Source of the DNA: Sediminicola sp.
GTDB lineage: Bacteria > Bacteroidota > Bacteroidia > Flavobacteriales > Flavobacteriaceae
Assembly: GCA_024643325.1 (NCBI GenBank)
Contig: JAHEND010000004.1
Coordinates: 1-64,000, forward strand
Direction of reading: 5' to 3'
Length of the DNA: 64,000 nt
In this document: piece by piece, positions 59,157-64,000 of the stretch
How the letters are laid out: each line of letters starts with the position of its first letter
Position numbering within the stretch: the stretch's first letter is position 1
Position numbers and translations under genes: made by a program
Notes under the pieces: generated by a model
What the model was told of the DNA's origin: nothing
The model's database searches: none
Seen by the model: only the letters and a program-made list of their open reading frames with translations

Positions 59157-60805
59157 AGGGCCTCTAACAACACCATAGTGTGAGGAGAATTTAATTGCAC
59201 TTTTCCTTCTCTCACCTTAACGGTAACTCCTGAATAAGCATCTTTTAGGTTCTGACCATTTTTGAATACTGTTCCTACTGAAATTTCTTTATCGCCCTTG
59301 GTTAGATCTAATCCAACGACTACTTGATCTGTAATATTATTTTGACTATAAATTCTTGAAAAAACATAAGGAAATTCGGTAATATCCTTATGGTTTCCTG
59401 CGCCAACGGCTATATGGTTTCCTTTAAACTTCCCTAGAATTTGCCAGTGTTTTAGGAGGGCTTCATTAGCGGTTATGTCTTCCCAATTCATAAAACTTCT
59501 AAGGGTCGCATCTCCTTCTGTTCCAGCGATGTCTAAACTTCTATTGGTTTCATCTCCGTAGTAAATTTGAGACCCACCAGGGGTCAATAACAATACATTT
59601 GCAGCCCTATAACCTTTCTCTCTTAATTTGTCATAGGGTTGACCGTCGTCATGAGAGGTGAGGTAATTTAGAACACTTTTACCCTTTAAAGGGCCTTGAA
59701 GCAAGCTGTCGTATTTTCTAAAAATTGCAGCATAAGGTCTATCTGCGTCATATTTAAGTTCAAAATTGATTAGAGAATGAAATCCATGACTGTAGTAGTC
59801 TACTTTCTGGTCTCCAAAGTCATAGTTCCTCCCTCCAGAGATGCCATAATTATACACTTCACCCATCATGTAAAATGGGTTGCTATCTAGTGTTTTTTTT
59901 GGATGAGACGTTTTCCATTGATCAAAAGACCAAGAGGCTTCTTCATAAAGCATATCCCAAGCAGATTCTGAGGCATGTTTAACGGTGTCTACTCTAAAAC
60001 CATCTATTCCAAAATCTTTCACATAATCTGTGAGCCATTTAACAATGTATGCCTGAGGTGTTTTAGGATATCCAGTTCTAGAAAAATAGTCTTCTAAAGA
60101 GGCCAATTCTTCTTCCAGTCTTCCTTCTTTCTCCCATTTTTCCATTAGAAAATTGGGTAATGAAACTTCTTTTTCAGATTCTGTTAAAATGTCTGGTAAG
60201 TTTTTTACCAGGGTACAAGCGGTGGTATTTTCATAAGAATCATAAGTACAGGCAGGTGAAGTTCTCACCCAGTCTGCTGGCCACACAGGATCTTGTTCTG
60301 TAACAGGCCCTGTATGGTTTAACACCACATCCATGACAATCCTTATTCCGTTTTCGTGAGCGGTCTCTACAAGTTTTTTAAAAGCATCTTCTGTTCCAAA
60401 GTTAGGTTCAATAGCAGTCCAATCTTTGGTCCAATAACCATGAAATCCATAGGTATTTCCAGTGCCCTCGTTAGTAGCACCGTGAATTTGTTCTACAATA
60501 GGGGAGAACCAAAGTGCATTTACTCCTAAGTCATTAAAATAACCTTCATTTATTTTTTGTGTGATGCCTTCAAAGTCTCCACCTTTAAACCCCCTTAGGA
60601 CAGCGGTTTCTTTAGTTCTATTAAAGTTTATGTCATTTGTTATGTCCCCGTTACTAAATCGGTCTGTCAATAGGAAATACATATGGGCATTTTCCCAAAC
60701 AAAAGGATTGTTTTGTGTCTGTACTTCTTGTTTGCTACCTTCTTGGCAACTCTGAAGAAAAAACGACAATAAAAGTGAAACTAAAAAAAGGATAGATTGC
60801 TTCAT
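59153..60805 (-). CDS. alpha-amylase family (GH13) lipoprotein
   Basis: This 550-residue hydrolase has a lipoprotein signal (lipid Cys20 in FLQSC) and a GH13 barrel. Visible catalytic residues are Asp273 nucleophile (DGFRVDTVKH), Glu316 acid/base (MMGEVYN) and Asp386 (LTSHDD), and the DVVLNHTG motif is present. It hydrolyses alpha-glucans or related sugars outside the cytoplasm. No SusC/SusD pair is adjacent. Confidence 0.92.
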   Translation of the reverse strand: MKQSILFLVSLLLSFFLQSCQEGSKQEVQTQNNPFVWENAHMYFLLTDRFSNGDITNDINFNRTKETAVLRGFKGGDFEGITQKINEGYFNDLGVNALWFSPIVEQIHGATNEGTGNTYGFHGYWTKDWTAIEPNFGTEDAFKKLVETAHENGIRIVMDVVLNHTGPVTEQDPVWPADWVRTSPACTYDSYENTTACTLVKNLPDILTESEKEVSLPNFLMEKWEKEGRLEEELASLEDYFSRTGYPKTPQAYIVKWLTDYVKDFGIDGFRVDTVKHASESAWDMLYEEASWSFDQWKTSHPKKTLDSNPFYMMGEVYNYGISGGRNYDFGDQKVDYYSHGFHSLINFELKYDADRPYAAIFRKYDSLLQGPLKGKSVLNYLTSHDDGQPYDKLREKGYRAANVLLLTPGGSQIYYGDETNRSLDIAGTEGDATLRSFMNWEDITANEALLKHWQILGKFKGNHIAVGAGNHKDITEFPYVFSRIYSQNNITDQVVVGLDLTKGDKEISVGTVFKNGQNLKDAYSGVTVKVREGKVQLNSPHTMVLLEAL

Positions 60806-60844
60806 GAGATATAAACTAAATAAAAAGCAATATAGTAAATTGCT

Positions 60845-61627
60845 TTATTTTTGCCTGTTTAAAACTTTGTATTCTTCATAACAGTCGCTAATAGCGTCAA
60901 GAATTTGAAGGTCGTTTGCAGTTTTAATAAAAGATTTTGAGTAATTGCAATTACTGAGTATGTCTTGAATATCTACTTCTTCAATTTGTAGCAAAGCAAT
61001 AAGTGTTTCTCTGTCGAATTTAGAAGCGAGCAAGTCTTTTATATTATTATCTTCTTTAATCTGCCTAAGCTTTCTCATTTGCTTTGGCTTCTTTCCAAAT
61101 AAATTTCTTAATAGGTCTGCCGGATTTAATATTGCACCTAATACCTTTGAGACTGAAGAGGGACGTTTATTTCCAGCTTCATAACTTACATTTAGACCAG
61201 AAATACTATACTGAAATGCTGTATTTACAGGTAGTTTTCGGATATCAATTTCCAAATAGCCAGTGAGTTGATATGGTTTTAACACTACTTCCTCTAGGGC
61301 ATATGCAAGCTCTGTCAAGGCTATTTTTGTACTTTGAAAAGTCATCATATCATTGGTCACCCTAACCTTAATTGTTTTAAAACCTAGATAAGATAAAAGT
61401 AAGGTGTCATTGGCTACTGCTGGGACTGTGAAATTTCCATCTTTGTCTGTAATAGTTCCCTTTATTTGAGAAAGATTAATGACGTGAACACTTTCTAAAA
61501 CCTCTTGTGTTTGCGCATTAATTATAGTAGCACTTATTTCGTCTGACTGAGCCTTTATAGACTGAAGTCCGAGAAAAAAAGTAAAAGCAAATAAGACTGC
61601 TTTAATGATTTGGGTGTAATTTTTCAT
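60845..61627 (-). CDS. exported protein with carboxypeptidase-like regulatory domain
   Basis: This 260-residue protein has a signal peptide and a carboxypeptidase-like (CNA-B/DUF4480-type) beta-sandwich (about 30-115: GTITDKDGNFTVPAVANDTLLLSYLGFK). The C-terminal half is helical and charged, with no recognised motif. The domain occurs at the N-terminus of many Bacteroidota SusC-type proteins, but here no barrel follows. The function is unknown. Confidence 0.75.
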   Translation of the reverse strand: MKNYTQIIKAVLFAFTFFLGLQSIKAQSDEISATIINAQTQEVLESVHVINLSQIKGTITDKDGNFTVPAVANDTLLLSYLGFKTIKVRVTNDMMTFQSTKIALTELAYALEEVVLKPYQLTGYLEIDIRKLPVNTAFQYSISGLNVSYEAGNKRPSSVSKVLGAILNPADLLRNLFGKKPKQMRKLRQIKEDNNIKDLLASKFDRETLIALLQIEEVDIQDILSNCNYSKSFIKTANDLQILDAISDCYEEYKVLNRQK

Positions 61628-61661
61628 ATCTTAAGATTGGTATAAAGATAGAATGGAAAAC

Positions 61662-61691
61662 AAAAAAAAGGCGCCTTGGCGCCTTTTTTTT
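61662..61691 (-). terminator. terminator of the DEAD-box helicase
   Basis: GGCGCC and GGCGCC around TT, with A- and T-runs on both sides, end transcription of the minus-strand helicase. Confidence 0.9.
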
Positions 61692-61706
61692 AACTAAAAT
61701 ATATGA

Positions 61707-63626
61707 TTACATAAATCCGTTTCTTCTTTTACCTTTCTTGTTTTCTGAGAAAGGAGACCCACCAAAAGACTTACCTCCATCTCTGGAACCACCATCTCTT
61801 GAACCTCTTCTTCCTGAATCAGATCTGTCTGAACTGGAATGTCTAGAAGGACGATCTGATCTTGAAGATCCTCCACCTTTATAGCCACCACGTTCTTTAT
61901 TTCTGAAACCGCCACCGCCTCCAGAACCACTTCTTCCTCTTCCTTTAAAGCCTCCGCCACCTCTGCTTGAGCCACCTCCAATTGGATTGTTGGAGACTTC
62001 AACATTAACAAAGCGACCGTCTACCTTTAGGTCTTTAAAAGTACTTAAAATGGCTTCTTCAACATTTGCTTCTGAATTAAAGAATGAAAAACTTTCTTTA
62101 ACATCTACTTTGAAAATGTCGTCTTTACCAAGGTTGACAGTATCTCTTAAAAAGTCTTTTAAGGACATCCAATCATAACCATCTTTCTCCCCAATATTTA
62201 TGAAATAACGGGTAGATCCATCTCCTCCGTAGTTTCTAGAAGCACCGCTCTCTCTTGAGCTTCCAGAATCTCTTCTTTCTCCTCTTTCTCCCCTGTCGCG
62301 ATCATTGGAGTTTAAATCCTTTGCTTTGTTGTAATAATTGAAGAAGCGACCAAATTCAACAGATACAATTTTTTGAACTAATGTTTCCTTATCAATTCCT
62401 TCTAAAATTTCGTTAATAGCCGGAAGGTAGTTCTCTACATCTGCATTTACCTCTGTGTCTTTAATTTTATTTACTAAGTGGTATAGTTGAATTTCGCATA
62501 TCTCCATTCCTGTTGGAATAGGTCTTGCAATAAATTTCTTTTGAATCTTGTTTTCTATGGCTTTTATCTTTCTCATCTCTGAGCGGGTGATAATTACCAT
62601 GGATGTTCCAGATTTACCTGCCCTTCCGGTTCTTCCTGAACGGTGATTGTAGGTCTCTATTTCATCTGGAAGTTGGTAGTTTATAACATGTGTAATGTCG
62701 TCTACATCAATTCCTCTGGCAGCTACATCTGTAGCCACTAACATTTGAATTTGTTTTTTTCTAAAAGCATTCATAACCAAATCTCTTTGGTTCTGACTTA
62801 AGTCTCCGTGAAGTGCTCCAGCATTGTATCCGTCTTCAATTAAATTTTCTGCTACTTTTTGAGTATCTCTTTTTGTTCTACAGAAAATCACTGAGAATAT
62901 GTCAGGATTTGTGTCTGCCAGTCTTTTTAATACCGGGTAACGGTCCCTTCCTCCGGCCACATAGTATTCATGTTGTACCGTCGTTGCTCCTGAATTTTTA
63001 GTTCCCACAGTAATTTCTTGTGGGCTATTCATGAATTTTTTAGCTATAATAGCGACTTCTTTTGGCATGGTTGCGGAAAACAACCAGGTCGCTTTTTCTT
63101 TAGGGGTATTGGATAAAATGTCTTTGATGTCTTCAAAGAATCCCATATTTAACATTTCATCTGCTTCATCCAATATGCAGTAATCAATCTTAGAAATGTC
63201 TACCATCCCTCTGCTGATCATATCCTTCATTCTACCAGGAGTAGCTACTACAATTTGAGCACCTCTTTGAATTTGTCTGGCTTGATCTTGAATACTTGCG
63301 CCACCATATATAGCTACAGTATTTAATCCTCTTTCGTATTTTGAATAAGCCTGAATTTCCTTAGTAATTTGTAGACAAAGTTCTCTTGTTGGAGAAAGAA
63401 TTAAACCTTGTGTTGTTTTGCTGGTAGGGTCTATTCTTTGAATAAGTGGAAATCCAAAAGCAGCTGTTTTACCAGTACCTGTTTGTGCAAGTGCCACTAA
63501 ATCTGTGTGGTCTGCTAATAAAATTGGAATGGCTTTTTCTTGTACTTCTGACGGGTTTTCAAAGCCTAAATCTTCAATAGCTTTGAGTAGGGACTCTTGT
63601 AGCCCTAATTCTGAAAATGGTATCAT
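61707..63626 (-). CDS. DEAD-box RNA helicase with DbpA-type RNA-binding domain
   Basis: This 639-residue helicase has motif I AQTGTGKT (47-54), DEAD near 155, SAT, ARGIDVDDITHVINYQLP and HRSGRTGRAGKSG. A DbpA/CsdA-type RNA-binding domain is at about 470-545 (FFNSEANVEEAILSTFKD), followed by a Gly/Arg/Ser-rich tail (GGGSSRGGGGFKGRGRSG). It probably acts in ribosome assembly or cold adaptation, like CsdA/DeaD. It is preceded by a 200-base gap that holds a palindrome at 63767-63783 and no gene. Confidence 0.93.
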   Translation of the reverse strand: MIPFSELGLQESLLKAIEDLGFENPSEVQEKAIPILLADHTDLVALAQTGTGKTAAFGFPLIQRIDPTSKTTQGLILSPTRELCLQITKEIQAYSKYERGLNTVAIYGGASIQDQARQIQRGAQIVVATPGRMKDMISRGMVDISKIDYCILDEADEMLNMGFFEDIKDILSNTPKEKATWLFSATMPKEVAIIAKKFMNSPQEITVGTKNSGATTVQHEYYVAGGRDRYPVLKRLADTNPDIFSVIFCRTKRDTQKVAENLIEDGYNAGALHGDLSQNQRDLVMNAFRKKQIQMLVATDVAARGIDVDDITHVINYQLPDEIETYNHRSGRTGRAGKSGTSMVIITRSEMRKIKAIENKIQKKFIARPIPTGMEICEIQLYHLVNKIKDTEVNADVENYLPAINEILEGIDKETLVQKIVSVEFGRFFNYYNKAKDLNSNDRDRGERGERRDSGSSRESGASRNYGGDGSTRYFINIGEKDGYDWMSLKDFLRDTVNLGKDDIFKVDVKESFSFFNSEANVEEAILSTFKDLKVDGRFVNVEVSNNPIGGGSSRGGGGFKGRGRSGSGGGGGFRNKERGGYKGGGSSRSDRPSRHSSSDRSDSGRRGSRDGGSRDGGKSFGGSPFSENKKGKRRNGFM

Positions 63627-63766
63627 TTTTAAATGTTTAATCGCAAATATGTCTGTTGCATAGAGCGATTAACCTTTTACTAACCTTTTACTCAGCGCAA
63701 CACATGCTATACTAGCGGCGTTATTTGAAGTTGCAAAATTACAAAAAATAAACCACTATACCTTGA

Positions 63767-63783
63767 AACTTAAAGCTTAAGTT
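63767..63783. repeat. AT-rich inverted repeat before rdgB end
   Basis: AACTTAA and TTAAGTT are separated by three bases. There is no T-run, so it is not a clear terminator. Confidence 0.35.
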
Positions 63784-63829
63784 ATGGGCTTTAATGTACT
63801 GATTTTACTGAGCATTCAAGGTTTTATTG

Positions 63830-64000
63830 TTATATTTCTTGAAACTTATGTTTTTTAAGATAGGTGATTAGTGACCTAATTGCCTTGCCTCTGTGTCCAA
63901 TTTTTTGTTTTATCTCTAGGGGCAAGTCAGCAAAGCTTTTTGTGTAATTATCTGGAATAAAAATAGGATCATATCCAAAACCTCCGTTCCCTTTTTTATC
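63830..64000 (-). CDS. rdgB: non-canonical purine NTP pyrophosphatase RdgB/HAM1 (5' end outside window)
   Basis: The last 56 residues run from base 64000 to the stop at 63830. [21 protein letters not shown] is cut into a clear RdgB/HAM1 pattern (GYDPIF), and the C-terminal [12 protein letters not shown] corresponds to the family's SHRGKA. It removes ITP, dITP and XTP from the nucleotide pool. The frame is open at the window edge, so the gene continues beyond it. Confidence 0.93.
   Translation of the reverse strand, partial: DKKGNGGFGYDPIFIPDNYTKSFADLPLEIKQKIGHRGKAIRSLITYLKKHKFQEI

Noticed and set aside
1-64000. CRISPR, phage, insertion sequence, tRNA or rRNA
   Set aside because: No repeat arrays, transposase, integrase or tRNA-like folds were found while reading both strands.

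Overview
The window comes from a Bacteroidota chromosome, most likely a marine member of the Flavobacteriia. Evidence is the low GC content, the promoter form TTG-N19-TAnnTTTG ahead of rpmH and rpmE2, and the gene families present (DUF4252 and DUF4199 proteins, LETM1-related biofilm protein, GlmU-like protein, PaiB). CarB lacks its C-terminal allosteric domain, and many surface proteins are lipoproteins. I see no rRNA, tRNA, CRISPR array, insertion sequence, phage genes or recognisable defence island. This is ordinary core chromosome with several notable regulatory sites.

Layout. 1-2.2 kb: end of an AIM24-type gene, a penicillin-binding protein 4 type carboxypeptidase and a small + strand gene. 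2.2-5.9 kb: a minus-strand run rhlE-like helicase, rluF, paiB-like, oxyR. 6.0-15.4 kb: LETM1-related protein, Cu/Zn superoxide dismutase, a 1068-residue Asp-box repeat protein, CDP-alcohol phosphatidyltransferase, thioredoxin-like protein, M28 peptidase and a PLP decarboxylase. 15.4-23.4 kb: a beta-oxidation operon (MarR regulator, FadB-like, thiolase, acyl-CoA dehydrogenase) with an acyl-CoA synthetase next to it under its own terminator. 23.4-28.5 kb: purL and an RsmB-like methyltransferase. 28.6-31.8 kb: an Asp-box lipoprotein, a possibly frameshifted membrane gene and an ECF sigma operon. 31.9-37.0 kb: MsbA-like exporter, phosphohexomutase, glycosyltransferase and DUF4199 protein. 37-46 kb: mostly + strand genes: rpmE2, a GlmU-like protein, mtaB, a hydrolase, a lytic transglycosylase, rpmH and carB. 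46-53 kb: rmuC and a vitamin B12 uptake locus, with a btuFCD-like operon divergent from a riboswitch-controlled btuB. 52.8-56.5 kb: an S41 peptidase and a second ECF sigma operon with two DUF4252 proteins. 56.6-64 kb: purB, a helical-repeat protein, a haem-binding protein, an alpha-amylase lipoprotein, a carboxypeptidase-like-domain protein, a DEAD-box helicase with a DbpA-type tail, and the end of rdgB.

How genes work together. The fad genes form one transcript whose promoter is overlapped by a palindrome, probably the MarR operator, so acyl substrates would relieve repression. BtuB and BtuFCD would take B12 across the outer and inner membranes, and the cobalamin riboswitch sits only on the btuB side. 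The two sigma-factor operons each pair a regulator with a membrane protein and exported products. Three regulatory or transport genes (marR, the first sigma factor, btuF) appear to start with TTG. I did not find a convincing undescribed system. The best leads are the terminator-like hairpin just ahead of carB, the MarR operator, the frameshifted membrane gene, the altered metal site in the M28 peptidase and the LETM1-related gene.
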